Shown here one piece after another: positions 1 through 12,449 of a stretch of DNA of 64,000 nt. A model generated the notes under the pieces. The model saw only the letters and a program-made list of their open reading frames with translations, was not told the origin of the DNA and searched no databases. The position numbers and the translations under genes were made by a program. Position 1 is the first letter of the stretch; each line of letters begins with the position of its first letter. The stretch lies in contig JANTQA010000016.1 of assembly GCA_027625915.1 (NCBI GenBank), forward strand, positions 4,120,525-4,184,524, written 5' to 3'. The stretch comes from Anaeramoeba flamelloides. Taxonomy: Eukaryota > Metamonada > Anaeramoebidae.

Positions 1-858
1 AATTAAATTATAATCATTATATTTATCAACATCGCCTTTCCCATTAATACCACCAATTGTTTCGCCCCCCGCCCCCTTTTTCTCCACGCTTTCCCTTCCC
101 CCATTATTTTGCCTCTCATCATCTACTACTTTCCATTTCTTTTCCATTTCCTCTTTTTTTTCTAGTATTAAATCAATTTCCTTATTCATCCCAAATAAAA
201 AATCATTATTTAAAATATTTTTTTTCTTTAAACTATTGAAATCATCGAAAAAATATTCAAGAGAAAAATTATTAAAATTAGTTTTGATAATATTCCTATT
301 CAAAATACCCTTAAAATCTTGAATAATGAACTCCTTAAAATTTTTATTATCATCAACATTTTCTTCATTTAATTTCGAAAATGCATTTTTCTTTTTTTTA
401 TTATTATCCCTTTTTTTCTTTTGCTTATTGTTATTTAATAATGTTGATTTTTTCTTAAAAAATTTTTCTATTTGTAAAAAGAAATTAGAAATTGAAGTTG
501 AATTAGTTTGACCTGGAGCAAAGGTTATGATATTAAAAATTTGAAACCCAATATCTCTCCAAAGCCTCCCGAAATAAATAAGGGATGTTAACGACATGGG
601 ATCAAGTTCAATATCACCCACTGGGCAAACAATGGTAACAAATGGTTTTATTGTTTTTTTGGTTTTGAAAATTCTGTATAAATTATTGATATGATCTTGT
701 ATATTTGCAATTTTTTTATTGTTGAAAATTAATTTAATTTTTCCATTTTTTGGAATAAATGAATCAGGATTATTAATATGTAAATTTTGTGAATTAATTA
801 ATAATTGCGTTAATGTTGATAATGATGATGTATTCGAAATGGAATAATCAGAAATTGA

Positions 859-896
<38 letters not shown>

Positions 897-2802
897 TATT
901 GGTATTGGATTTGGAATTAGAATTAGAGGTAAAGGGGGAAGAAGTTGATTTTTTTAAGGAATATTTCAAATAACCAGCCAAATAAAGATTTTTTTTTGAA
1001 TATGCAAATTCGTTTTTATTAAATATATTGATCAAATTGTAATAATCTTTAATAATTAATTGATTAGTGTATTGCAACGTTTTATTAAAGATGCCAATTT
1101 CATAAATTGAACAGAACTGAGAATATAGTTTTGAAATTTCAGTCAAATATTTTATCCGTGTAAATGTCCAAAATCTATCAATATTTCCAAATTGATATAA
1201 CTTTATTGCTAATTTTTTCTTTTTTTTAAAATACCTAATTTCGTTTTTTTGATTATTATTCTCATTTATGTTATCATTCCAATCATTTATCATTTGTGTT
1301 TTTTCAATTTTCAGATTTTTAAAATCCGATATTTTTGTATTTTGTTCATCATCATTGTTAGTATCCTTCTCATCATTATCCTCCTTGATTTCATCATTAT
1401 TATCATTGTCGTCGCCTTCTTCACCATCAATGTCCCCTTTTAAAGGTGTTGTATCTAAATTTAAAATTGTTCTAATATTTTTTTCAACTGTTTGTATTGA
1501 TTTATTCTTGATTCTTTTTATAAACCCCTTAATTAATGATGACTCGGAATCCCAATTCTTTAATCTTTGTATTTTTGCATTCTTCAGGTATTTGGATTCT
1601 GATTCAATTAAATTATGATCCATTCGAAGAGTATTTCTAATATCACCAAATCGATTTTCAATTGTTATATTTAACTTTTTCTTTTTCTTGTTTTTCAAAT
1701 CGGGCTTTACAGAAAGTTTTATTATCGGATTTGAGAGGATGGTTTCAAATTCATTTAAATTTAAAACATCTTCAAGGAAAATTAAACTAGGAAACAAATT
1801 TGGTAGATCTAAACTGTCCAACCGAAAAAATACACCAATTCCAGATTTCCTATAAAGGATCAAAGGTAGGAGTTTTAGTAATTGGATTTCTATTTGGTAA
1901 TGAAAGTCATTTAAATTTTTTAAACGGTCGCTATAGCCTTCATAATTATTTTTACGCATCGTATCTACAGTAATTTGAAGAACCTGGCTGGAATGGATCA
2001 TTTTGCGGGTTTCAAGATAATACATAATCCTTTGGAGTGCTTCCCAATTTATAGGCAAGTTGACTCCAGAGTTTATTAATGAGATTACTTTTGATTGTGC
2101 TTCATCCCAAAGACAATCCGTTAAGCAGATCGCTGTGTCTTTTAACCGATCACCCCCAATCAAGACACTATGATCACTCTTGTTAAGATTAGTGCTATCA
2201 CTGCTATTAAGGCGATCGCCCTTAAGACCGAGTGTTTCTTGCTTTGTTAATTTAATTTCTTGAATTCGGCTGCTCTTATTAAATTCTTGTTCTTTTTGCT
2301 GGTTTTGTTTTTTTCTTTTTAAGATGGGATTAGTATTCATTTGTTGATTGCAATCCAGAAAAGATCTTTTTCTTTGAGAACATTGGAATTTTTCAAACAG
2401 GAGATTGAGTTTCCTGAAAACGAGAAAGACTCGATTTTTCTTACCTGCTTGCATGGTGTTTTTTTTTTCCTTTTTGATTTTTTGATTATTTTTTGCTTCA
2501 TCAACCCAATTTATTAAAGTATTATTCATGTCTTGAATGACTTTTTCTATTTTGTTTGAAAGAAGCAAAAGTTGTTCTTCATCATTGACTTGAATAGTTG
2601 AAAGAGAATTCCTATAATTTTCGAGTTGAAGTAGGATTTCTTCTAAAGATTGTAAAACCGTTTTGTTATTTGTAACGTTTCTTGGTAAGATCGTTTGTGA
2701 AGTTAATGTTTTTAAATAGGTTTTACTTAATTGGTATATCGAAGAGCTGAGATTTTTTTGGGTCTGCGAAGTCAAAAACGAATTAGAAATTAGTTTATTC
2801 AT
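1..2802 (-). CDS. Unrecognised large protein, N-terminal 934 codons (runs off window)
   Basis: One frame on the minus strand is open without a stop from the ATG at 2802 to the left edge, so the gene continues outside the window. The protein starts MNKLISNSFL. The first ~200 residues look helical (leucine-rich, with a K-rich stretch). Residues ~230-400 are a better-conserved-looking globular part (for example NLPINWEALQ and YRKSGIGVFFRLD). An acidic Asp/Asn/Glu tract lies near residues 457-487 and an Asn run (AAT repeat) near 636. A second globular-looking segment around residues 700-770 contains VCPVGDIELDPMS, and a lysine/asparagine-rich end follows. I do not recognise a family. The size and N-terminal helices made me consider a Mediator Med14-type scaffold, but no diagnostic motif supports it. 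It is divergent from the Munc13-like gene. That it is a real gene is well supported by 2.8 kb of uninterrupted frame in AT-rich DNA; its function is unknown. Confidence 0.8.
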
Positions 2803-3230
2803 TAATTTTTTTTAGTTTTAAAAAAAATGAATTATTTTTTGTAAATAATATTTCACTTTCACTTTCACCTTTGAAAGACCATTTCAAGTTTGCAATTATT
2901 TTAAACCCACTGAAACATTTCTTATGATGTCCTAGATAAATATATTAAGATTATAAAGATAACAGTTACATTCCTCTGAAATGTGGAGGGGTGACATAAG
3001 AAATTATGTCTATTTGTTGGATGAAAAAATATTTTGTATTAGTTTACCTGAAAAATTTCAAAATAAAAATATTTGGAAGACTAAAAACCTAAAATAAGAA
3101 AATAATAGAACCTGAAATCCCAAAACAATATAATTTACCATTTTTTTCTTGAATTCGCAAAAAAGTTAAGAACAAACCAAAGTCAAAAAAATTATTTTTT
3201 TCCAAATTTTTTTCATTTGTTTGAATTGTA
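2803..3230. promoter_or_regulatory. Divergent intergenic spacer with two outward promoters
   Basis: These 428 bp separate two start codons that point away from each other, so both promoters and 5' leaders must lie here unless there are unseen upstream exons. The stretch is A/T-rich. It holds a short slightly GC-richer patch around 2975-3000 and the tandem hexamer CACTTT near 2852-2867. No recognised motif was found. Confidence 0.5.
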
Positions 3231-6200
3231 ATGTTCAAAAAAGTGAAAAGAAAAAACCAAACAAAAGAAAAAGAACAAGAAAAAGAAATAGAAAAAGAAA
3301 AAGAAAAAAAACCTTCAAACCATAAAAAGAAAAATGATTCAGAAACTCACAAACAGACTCCTTCATTAAAAGACGGGCAACTTAACCGATCTTTAATTTC
3401 AATTTCTTCTATTGACGAGAAGAAAACCACACAGCACACGGAACTAAAAAAATATTATTCGCTGTATTTTGAAAGCATCACGCATGATCCGCCAAGAATA
3501 CCAAATTTTTCAAAACCAAGTCAAGAAAAGAAAATTGAGAAAGTTAACTCAAAATTAATTTCAGTGATAAAGAGTAAACATCAAGAAGAATTAAAAGAAA
3601 GTAATGAGAGCCTGTACGAATTGTCTATAATTCCACTCCATTTTCCTTTTAATTATTTAAAGATCACAAACCCACCTTTTTTTCAAGAATATTTGGATTC
3701 ATTTACAAGATTCCTTGCTTCACCAAAGTCTGAATTTCTGTTTACAGCTACTCATTTAAAACGAATTGAAAACGAAATTATAAATTATTTGGATAATACA
3801 CAAGAAACAGATCCTAATTCTAATTTGGGATCAAATGAAAAGGAAAAAGAAAAAGAAAAAGGAAAGGGAAAGGGAAAGGGAAAGGGAAAGAAGAAAACAA
3901 AAACTAAAAAAGAAAATGACACTGACACAGAATCACAAAAATCAGAAAAGGTGAAGGAAAAAAAAAAAGAAGAAAGAAAACAAACAGACACTAATGTCAT
4001 AATAAAAGAGAATATGTTTATTAAAACTTTAAAAGCTTTCCAAAAAAAAAAAATAAAGGTGCTTCGAAAATTAATTAACAAGTCACAGAAAGCAATTGTA
4101 TCTAAAGAAATAATTTCGCTTTATGAAGAAATTAGTCTTTCTGTGTTAAAAAAAGAAAATTGTGATTTGGATGTGAATTTATTAATTAAACAATTCCAAA
4201 AAAGAATTATTAAAAAATCAAAACAACAACTCCTAATTTGGGTCGCAGATTTAATTCAAATTTGTAATGATCTGAAAGAGAACTTTGGTATCACAGAAAA
4301 GGCTCATTTGCAATTATTTCAAAAGCTGGGCAGACTGGTTCAATTGGAGCCAAATTTGAAATATTTACAACTTGAAAAAATGAAATTACAAAATAACAAA
4401 CATTATTTTTATAATAAAGAAAATTGTAATTCGGTGATATATAAAAATTGGAAGAAAAAACAACTGAAACAAATTGATTCCATTAATCAATTTATTATTG
4501 AATTTCAAGAAAATAGACTTTCAAATAAAGAAAGAAAAAACAAATTATCCAAAAAAATTAAAATTTTAAAAAAAAAAAAAAAAAATAATAAGAGTAATAA
4601 AAGCGATGATGAGGAAGTCGATAACAGCACTGTTGGTGGAAAGGAAAATAAGAATGATCAAGATTCTAAAAAAAAGAAAAATGACAAGAAAGAGAACAAG
4701 AACAAGAAAAAGAATAAGAAAAACAAAAAGAAGAAAGGCAAAAGAAAAAATAAAAAAAATAAAGAAATAGTTGGCAAAGTTCAAATTAAAATATTTTCAG
4801 GAAAAGGGCTCTTGGCCAAAAGAAAAAACAAAATTTGTAATCCAACTGTACAATTAATTAAAGGAAGATTTCAAGGGAGAACTTCAACGGCTATATCAAC
4901 CACAGATCCTGTATGGAATCCACCTGAAATTTTTGAATTTGATATCCATGATCCTGAAAAGGAAACTGTTCAATTGAATGTTTTGGATCTAGAAAATCCA
5001 GAATATAAAAAGCAATTACCAAAAAAAAAATCATTATTTAATAAATCTGCAATTAAATTTTTAGGAAGATTAAATTTTCAAATCTCTGATTATGCTGGTA
5101 AACAAAAAAAGCATACAAAAAAGGATTGGATGGCTCTTGAAAAAAGATCAAAAAAATCAAATATTGCAGGACATTTGAAAGTTCAAATAAAATATATCAA
5201 TAAACAAGGTTTAAAAAACGAACAAGAAAATGATGATGATGATGATGATGACAAAAATGATGATGTCGAAGAAAAAATCGATGAAGATAGCAATACCGAA
5301 AAAGGAAAGGTAAACGAAAATGAAGACGAAAAGGAAGATGATGACAATTCAGATGATGGAAGCAAAGATGAAGAAAGGAAAGGAAAGGGTATCAATCTTT
5401 CTAGTAATAACGAAAACAATAGTGATAGTACAATGGAATTAAGCAAGGATCACAATTATCACCAAATATTAAATTTTTTGATGAAAAAATTAATTCCTTC
5501 AAATATCTATTTGGCGCTATCACAGTCGGAGGAGACACATGAAAATAAAAAGAGGAGCAAACAGAATAATGAGAATGTCAATGATTATTCAATTTATAAA
5601 ATAATTCCAAGGCATTTGAGATTCTTTTTTATTGAGTTTTGTACAAGATATTTCATTCCACAATACTATTATGATTTGCAATTATTATATATCGTGTTAA
5701 CAAATTTCAGATCAAATTCCATTTTTTATTCATCAATTCATGAAATTATTTCATATTTTTATCAAAATAAAGTCTGGTTAAATTTCACTTCAATTGAAAC
5801 ACAATTATTTGAAGATTGTTTAAGAATGTTGGACAAATTAGTTGAATATTGTATCAAAAATATTCAATATGTTTTCCCAACTTATGAAATAAACGATTGT
5901 ATTGTAAATTTAATCAATATCTTTCAAATTGTATTAAAAATTAAAAAAAATACAAAATTGAATTTAAATGATCAACAGCAAGACAATACAAATACCGATT
6001 CCGTATTTAAGTTACAAGGAAAAATCAAAAATTCAACACTCCAAAAAGAATTACATGGCTATTTTGCTCAGGGGATTGAGAAAATTTATAACCAAGTGAA
6101 AAAGAAAATCAAAAGTCAGTATCCATTAATCAAAAAAGATTTACCGTCAAAAAAATACTTTTCAATTTTTGTTAATAATGAGGACAAGAATAATACAAAT

Positions 6201-8273
6201 TTAAAGAACGGTGGTAATAATAGTAATAATGATGGTAAAATTAAAAGTGAAAGTGGAAGTGAAAGCGAAAGTGAAAATGGAAGTGAAAGTGGAAGTGAAA
6301 GCCAAAGCGAAGGTGAAAAAGATCAAGAAATGGGAAAGAAAAAAGAAAAGAGAAGGGGTAAAGACAAAAACAAAACAAAAATAATTTTTAATTTTAATAA
6401 TGGATACCAATTTTCAATTTATCTAAGTCATCTATTAAATGAAATTGAGATTTTATTTGAAGATTATCTTTCAAATGAAATTTTTATTGAATCATTTGAA
6501 TTAGAAACATTTATTTTTGAAAAAATTAATTCATTAATAAATAATGATTTAAAAACATTTTTATCAAAAATTGAAAATCCAGGTGTTGATTTTTTTCATT
6601 TATATTCACAAATTAGAAAATTCAATATTTCTTTGATTCAAATTCTTGGTAAAAACTTTACAGGTGATAATAATGATAATAAATTAATTAATAATAAATA
6701 TTTTTTAAATGGTATCCAGATATGGTTGAATAATAATAAAGAAACCATGCTCAATTGGACTGATACCTTTTCCCAGAATGAAGAATTTGTGAATATTGAT
6801 CAAAATATTTTAAATTCATCAACTATCATTGATCTATATCATTTAATAAATGAAAATTTTAAATTTTTAACAATGTTAGATTTTATTGATTTAAAATTTA
6901 TCAATATCATGGAGCAATTTCTTGCAATTGTTTGTCTTTTAAATAATAAATATTTGTTAGATATTGAAAAGAACGTCAATTTTGAAAAACAATTAAAAAA
7001 ATTCACAAGTTTTAAAACAATAATGAATGAAAGATCAGAAAAAAATAGTTCAAATTCAAATACTAATAAAAATACAGATCAATTAACCAATGATATAGAT
7101 AATAATAATAAAGATAATTCAAATGCTTTTAAAAAATATTGTGTATTAATGAATAATATTTATAATATTAAAATATTTTTTAATGAGGCCGTTGGACAAA
7201 TTTCCAATTTTTGTTTAGGAATAAAAAAAATTTCAAAGAAAAAAAAAAATAAAGACAATAATAGTTTGGATAGTTCTAATACAGATGAAAGCGAAGATGA
7301 CGAAAGTGAAGACGGGGAAAGTGGAAAACATGAAAGTGAAAAGGAAAGTGAAGACGACGAAAGTGGAAAAAAAAGTGAAGATGATGAAAGCGAAGAAGAA
7401 GATGATAAAAAAAAAAAATTAAAGAAAAAGAAACCAAAAAAAAAAAAGGAAAAAATTATTTTTCAATATTCAAAAAATATAAAAACTTCAATAAATGAAT
7501 TATTAAATAACCAATCAAAAACATTTGATTCAGCATGCTTGTTGTTGGGAAAGAATATGAAAAATGAAATAGCAGACGCCTTATTAACAATGGTTGAATT
7601 GAATCGTAAACATTTAAAAAATTCAAAAAAGGGGAAAAGTATTTGGGGAATTCAGAATATGAAACAGAAATTTTCAAGAAAAAAAAACAATAATAATGAC
7701 AAGAATTTAGTTGAAGATGAAATAGAATTTGAAAAAATATTAAATTTTGATAAAAGTTATGTTACCAAGTTATTGGATCCATTACTAACGTATTTAAGAA
7801 TCCATTTAAAAATATTAAACGAATATTTATACCGACCAGTATTTAAAAGATTGCTCGGAACAATTTACAAAACAATAGTTCAAATGGTAATCAAATGCTT
7901 GATCCCTTATAATTGCGTCGCAAAGGAACTGCCCGAAAATAGATTTAGAAAAAATTTAATTGAAAGTAATAACATTCAGTTATTTGTAAAGACTATTGAA
8001 ATACTCGAGGAATTCTTCGCGTCGGAATCAAATATAAAAATTCAAAAAAGAGTCTTCAAAAATTACAATCAAAAATTCACAAAGGCAATCAAATTGTTTC
8101 AAACTCCAACTAAACAATTAATTGATACTTTTAATGAATACTACGATTGGGATTTTGAAAGAAGAGAAGATGAAACAGATTTGTTGGAGCCTGAAATCAT
8201 AATCAGAATTCTCAGAGTAAGGAAAAAAAAGGATAAAGTGGCTAAAAATTTTATATCAAAACATAAATTATAA
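3231..8273 (+). CDS. Munc13/UNC13-like protein with one C2 domain and MUN/MHD2 region
   Basis: This is a single-exon gene for 1680 residues, probably a vesicle-priming or tethering factor acting between vesicle and plasma membrane SNAREs, as Munc13-family proteins do. Residues 1-40 are Lys/Glu-rich. Residues ~70-200 form a globular N-terminal part. A GKGKGKGK/KEKEKE linker follows, then helices at ~255-450. A C2 domain spans ~513-656 (VGKVQIKIFSGKGL, TTDPVWNPP, GHLKVQIKYI). An acidic D/E linker follows, then a MUN-like helical region from ~790 (IPRHLRFFFIEFCTRYF, MHD1-like further on). A clear MHD2-type segment covers ~1504-1660 (LLDPLLTYLRIHLKI, LYRPVFKRLLGTIYK). In the C2 domain the usual loop-1 aspartates are Lys/Asn (RKNKICNPT), so calcium binding is unlikely. 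Ser/Glu repeats (SESESENGSE) lie near residue 1007. The start is the first ATG after an A/T-rich leader. Family assignment is by order and motifs, not by alignment. Confidence 0.85.
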   Translation: MFKKVKRKNQTKEKEQEKEIEKEKEKKPSNHKKKNDSETHKQTPSLKDGQLNRSLISISSIDEKKTTQHTELKKYYSLYFESITHDPPRIPNFSKPSQEKKIEKVNSKLISVIKSKHQEELKESNESLYELSIIPLHFPFNYLKITNPPFFQEYLDSFTRFLASPKSEFLFTATHLKRIENEIINYLDNTQETDPNSNLGSNEKEKEKEKGKGKGKGKGKKKTKTKKENDTDTESQKSEKVKEKKKEERKQTDTNVIIKENMFIKTLKAFQKKKIKVLRKLINKSQKAIVSKEIISLYEEISLSVLKKENCDLDVNLLIKQFQKRIIKKSKQQLLIWVADLIQICNDLKENFGITEKAHLQLFQKLGRLVQLEPNLKYLQLEKMKLQNNKHYFYNKENCNSVIYKNWKKKQLKQIDSINQFIIEFQENRLSNKERKNKLSKKIKILKKKKKNNKSNKSDDEEVDNSTVGGKENKNDQDSKKKKNDKKENKNKKKNKKNKKKKGKRKNKKNKEIVGKVQIKIFSGKGLLAKRKNKICNPTVQLIKGRFQGRTSTAISTTDPVWNPPEIFEFDIHDPEKETVQLNVLDLENPEYKKQLPKKKSLFNKSAIKFLGRLNFQISDYAGKQKKHTKKDWMALEKRSKKSNIAGHLKVQIKYINKQGLKNEQENDDDDDDDKNDDVEEKIDEDSNTEKGKVNENEDEKEDDDNSDDGSKDEERKGKGINLSSNNENNSDSTMELSKDHNYHQILNFLMKKLIPSNIYLALSQSEETHENKKRSKQNNENVNDYSIYKIIPRHLRFFFIEFCTRYFIPQYYYDLQLLYIVLTNFRSNSIFYSSIHEIISYFYQNKVWLNFTSIETQLFEDCLRMLDKLVEYCIKNIQYVFPTYEINDCIVNLINIFQIVLKIKKNTKLNLNDQQQDNTNTDSVFKLQGKIKNSTLQKELHGYFAQGIEKIYNQVKKKIKSQYPLIKKDLPSKKYFSIFVNNEDKNNTNLKNGGNNSNNDGKIKSESGSESESENGSESGSESQSEGEKDQEMGKKKEKRRGKDKNKTKIIFNFNNGYQFSIYLSHLLNEIEILFEDYLSNEIFIESFELETFIFEKINSLINNDLKTFLSKIENPGVDFFHLYSQIRKFNISLIQILGKNFTGDNNDNKLINNKYFLNGIQIWLNNNKETMLNWTDTFSQNEEFVNIDQNILNSSTIIDLYHLINENFKFLTMLDFIDLKFINIMEQFLAIVCLLNNKYLLDIEKNVNFEKQLKKFTSFKTIMNERSEKNSSNSNTNKNTDQLTNDIDNNNKDNSNAFKKYCVLMNNIYNIKIFFNEAVGQISNFCLGIKKISKKKKNKDNNSLDSSNTDESEDDESEDGESGKHESEKESEDDESGKKSEDDESEEEDDKKKKLKKKKPKKKKEKIIFQYSKNIKTSINELLNNQSKTFDSACLLLGKNMKNEIADALLTMVELNRKHLKNSKKGKSIWGIQNMKQKFSRKKNNNNDKNLVEDEIEFEKILNFDKSYVTKLLDPLLTYLRIHLKILNEYLYRPVFKRLLGTIYKTIVQMVIKCLIPYNCVAKELPENRFRKNLIESNNIQLFVKTIEILEEFFASESNIKIQKRVFKNYNQKFTKAIKLFQTPTKQLIDTFNEYYDWDFERREDETDLLEPEIIIRILRVRKKKDKVAKNFISKHKL

Positions 8274-11200
8274 TTTGATTAATTGTTCTTTTAATATTAA
8301 CATATCCTTATATATTACTAAATAAATTAATAATATTAACTTTTTGTTTTTTTATTTATCTGCGTATATACCTTTTTATTAATTTGGAACATTTACAAAT
8401 TAAACCCGAAAAATACTTTAATCGCATTTTAAATTGATATTGGCTTTATTTCTTCGTAACAAATTTTTAAAGTTTATATGCTCATCTTTTGAATTTCTAC
8501 TTTTATAATAAACATTATTATTTAATAAGATATTTTTGATTAAAAATTACTTTTATTGGGGATTATTATAATTTGTGTCGAGTAATTCAATTTTTCGATG
8601 TTTCACCAGGTTCACTTATGATTCGCTTCAAATTTAAATTAAAAAAAAATGTGTTAGATTCAAAGTTCTGTGATTGTTTTATTATCTTTGAAAAATTATT
8701 TTTTTATTTCATTGATGAACTAAATTCCAAATCTTTATCAAATTTTATGAGTGTATATGTCCTTAATAAAATTAAGCACTATTTTTTTCTGATTAATATT
8801 TTTCCAAATCTAGGTTTTTAACGTAATTCAATTAACCACTGGTATAAATTTTTTTAGAATAAAAACACTCTCAACTGTTGAATATCTAAAATATTTTTTG
8901 AAATTAGTGTGCACTTTTTTATTTTTTTTTGAAAAATTGGGGTTGAGAAAAGTTTGAAATCAAAAAATAAGTTAATAGATTAAATTAGAATGCTTTTCCA
9001 GAGATTTTATCCTTTTAATTTAATTTTTTTTTATTATTAACATTTAAAACTAAAAAAAAAAAAAATATTTGAAGAGCAAATTAGTCCCTTTTGAGAAAAA
9101 AAATTCACATAATTGAGAATTTGTTTTAGTCAATGAGTTTAAACAAGATAGTGAATCTATAAATATACATAATTTCAAGTGTGAATTCAATGATTTTGGC
9201 AAAAAATATTTTCAAGAAAAGGTTAAATTGAAACTTTATTTATTTTTATTTTTCGATTTAGTTTTTTTAATTGTATTAATGGTAAGTATTTGATCAGTTT
9301 TCAATTTTTAGTTTTTTTTTTGGGTCATAGGGGCATATTACTAATTATATAAAAAAAATAATAATGGTGTATGTAAAATTTCTAAAAGTCAACAATGAAA
9401 AAATGATGGAATTTTGGTAAAAAGATCAAGTTCATAACTCGATTTCTATTTTCAATAGTTATGAATTAATATGCTGAATTCAACAAAGCTAGTTTCGAAC
9501 TTTCTCTTTTTAAGATTTTGAAGATTTTTTTTTTTATTTTTTTTATTTTTCATACGATCAACTTTAACCTAAAGAATAATGAAAAAAATTATTTTGTAAC
9601 TCAAGAAGCTCTTTTTATTCAGGGTAATTTCCCTCACAGCAATTAACTGAGATAATATTTTTTTTTTGCCTTTCGATTATTACTGTTGTTGAACTAAAGA
9701 ATCGGTCGAGATGTCAACCAAATTAAAATTAAAAACAGTGAAAATCTTTTAATCTAATCTTTGATTGAATCAAGTATCTTTTTTTGTTATTTAAAAGATA
9801 AATATTTTTTCACATAATCTATTTTTTGATCAAAAAAATTTTTTCTATTGATAATATAGTTGAATTAGCCCTAAAAGTAATCAACTAGTAAGGTATCTCA
9901 AAAAAAGTGGGGAATCTATATTTTACATTTCATAAAAAATCATCTTTATTAGTGAAAGTATCCATTAATTGGTATTACCAAATTAAGTTTAATATTAGTA
10001 CTGGATTGAATAAATAGCTAAGGTATTTATTTCAAAATATCTGGGATGAAAATATTTTCAAAAAATGAAAAAAAAAAAATAGCAATTTTTTTTGGTGAAA
10101 ACAATGTATGTACTATTTCAATAAAAAACTGGAAATATGGAAAAGGTACAAATGATTTTTTAAACAACAAAATGTATTTATATGTTTTCAATTCTATTTG
10201 AAATTTTGTTGAGATTAATAAAGTTATGAAAGTGGTTTTTTCAATCAAAAAGTAAATAATAAACACCAATTTTCATCCCTAAAAAATATCAGATAAAATC
10301 GAGATCAGAAAATTTAATATATTTTATTTATGTAATACCGTACTAAGTAACAAATCAAATTGTTAAAAAGAATCAATGAATGGTAGTTAATGATTTTGGA
10401 TATTTAAATACTTTTTTGAAGATTGGGTTTAAAAGAGATATTTTAAAATAAAAGTGCCCCACTTTATTGGAAATAGTTTATATCTTTATTTAATTTTTAT
10501 TCGCAATATTTTGAACATTTATCAAAATTTTACATAATTATCACGATTTTATAGAATATTGCAATTTTTGAAATCATCACTATTTTTGAAACTTTATTGC
10601 CACTGAAGTATAGAAATCATCATAACTTCTGAGGTACCTCAAAATTATTTAGAAGTAGGATTGATAAGAGGTAAACAAAACCGGTTTCAAATTTGACTTG
10701 AAATCTTTGAAAATTTTTTAAAAGATTAAATCAACAAATAACTTTTTTTGCTTAAAATCCCAAAAAAAAAACAAAAATTTGAAGTATTTTGATTTTCTTT
10801 TGATTTCTAATCAAGTTGAAGGTTTTATTGTTTTGCAGAATTGTATTCTGGCTCCTGGGTACCAGAAAATTGAAGAGCCCTTAACTGTTTTATTTTGGAA
10901 TAGATAAATTCAACATAATGTTCAATATTTTTGGTACATTTTCATTTTTAAATTTTTTTGTCTTAAAGGATAAACGTCTACCAATTAGAAGTATAAAATT
11001 AAATAAAGTTTTTTTTTGGTGTAAACCTCATTAGCACACAATGGTTCAAATACCTTGAAAAAATCGATTAGTAAAAGTATACCAATTGTTGATCTTATCA
11101 ATTAAAAAATGATCCTTATCTTAAGGGACTAATCTCTATATATTTTTTTTACCTAAATTTAATAGAGATTGAGAAAATTTTTTGCCGATTACTTAGATTT

Positions 11201-11594
11201 GAAACCCCCTATTTATTTTCAATATTAAAAATATTTCTTTTTAATGATTCCTTATTTAGAAATTGTTAAAAAAAAAAAATAATAAATACCTTTCCTTCAA
11301 GAAAAAATTGCAGAATTTCAGAAAAAAAATATTGATTTTTCCGGAAATATAAAGGTTGGGTCATCAATTTTCAAACTTAAAAGTTGCAAAATATATCATT
11401 CTTTAATTTGCCGCGAAATGTAGATTAGTAGTTAGAAATTTCAATTTTTTTAAAAAATTAAATAATAACCAAGAGATTATTTTTAGTACAAATTATTTCT
11501 CAAATATTGGAAATATATTGGTTTTAAATTAGATACAAAAAAAGAAAAAAAATGAAAGGGATTTAGGGTTTTTATATTGATGATTATTGAGTTA

Positions 11595-11817
11595 AAGCCC
11601 TAGTTCCCGTATAAAAGCAAAAAATGGCTATTTTTTTTGTCATTTTCTTTGAATATCTCCAAAGTTTAAGTTTTGAACCTATTATTAACTAGGTTTGAAT
11701 ACTAATCATTAATTCATTTCAGTCAACCTTTTCTCATAGGGTTTATTGAAAAAGGAGATTGAAAAAAAAATGTAAAAAAAAAATAGCCTTTTTTTGCTTT
11801 TATACTGGGACTGACTT
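11595..11817. repeat. MITE-like element with TATAAAAGC inverted ends, nested
   Basis: 223 bp with inverted ends. The left end reads AAGCCCTAGTTCCCGTATAA and the complement of the right end reads AAGTCAGTCCCAGTATAAAA. The two ends then share AGCAAAAAA and GGCTATTTTTTTT. A TA dinucleotide flanks each side, as expected of Tc1/mariner-type insertion. Sequence on both sides resumes the alignment with the TTAA element at 53444, which shows it is a later insertion. No ORF. Confidence 0.7.
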
Positions 11818-11988
11818 TAATTTTTGAAAATATAAAAATGTAAAAATAGTTACTTTTGGAAGTTCTAAATCTGAAATTTTAAATACCAAAAATTTTTATT
11901 TTGGTCTATGTTTTTAGATTTGAAAAGGGATTAAAATAAAGATTTCCAAAATGAAAATTATTAATTGTGATCCTCAGTAAAAAATCTA

Positions 11989-12449
11989 ACTGTTGAGAGA
12001 AAAATATTTGAAAGAGAAAAATAGTTGGACAGCAATTTTAATTTTGAACATTACTGAAAATAAGTTTTAACTTCATTCGTTTGTGAAATAACTAAAAGAA
12101 AATAACAATAATCAACTTATTAGAATAACAATTAATGTAATTCTACTTTTTCAAAACCTTATCTATTATAATCTAAAGCAACTTTAAAAATGAACATTTT
12201 CAGAATTAATAGTAAACTTTACTAAAATGTGGATTTTTGTTAAAATAGCATGATCTACTTTAGTTATCAACTATTCAAATGAGTATTCTACACACACCAC
12301 AGATTAATGAACTTGTAACACATTTAAACCTGGATTTATATAAAATTCACTCAGTTATCAATAGGATTTGATTTTCAATTTCAGTAATGTTCCCAATTAA
12401 AAATGGTATCCAACCAGTTTTCTGTGTCAAACATTTTTCTCTCAACAGT
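11989..12449. repeat. MITE-like element with ACTGTTGAGAG inverted ends, nested
   Basis: 461 bp bounded by ACTGTTGAGAGAAAAAT on the left and its near-perfect complement ATTTTTCTCTCAACAGT on the right, with TA on both outer sides. It lies inside the TTAA-end element, so it is younger than that copy. No coding frame. The TA target and end structure fit a non-autonomous Tc1/mariner-like element; no transposase source is visible in the window. Confidence 0.75.

Noticed and set aside
3785-4081. Minus-strand frames rich in Phe/Ser opposite Lys/Glu-rich coding DNA (also at 5183, 6201, 33008, 40514)
   Set aside because: They are mirror images of repetitive Lys/Glu codons in real genes.
9903-10470. 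Possible element between AAAGTGGGG and CCCCACTTT
   Set aside because: Only about 9 bp of complementarity; a similar motif at 22917 has no partner, so support is too weak.
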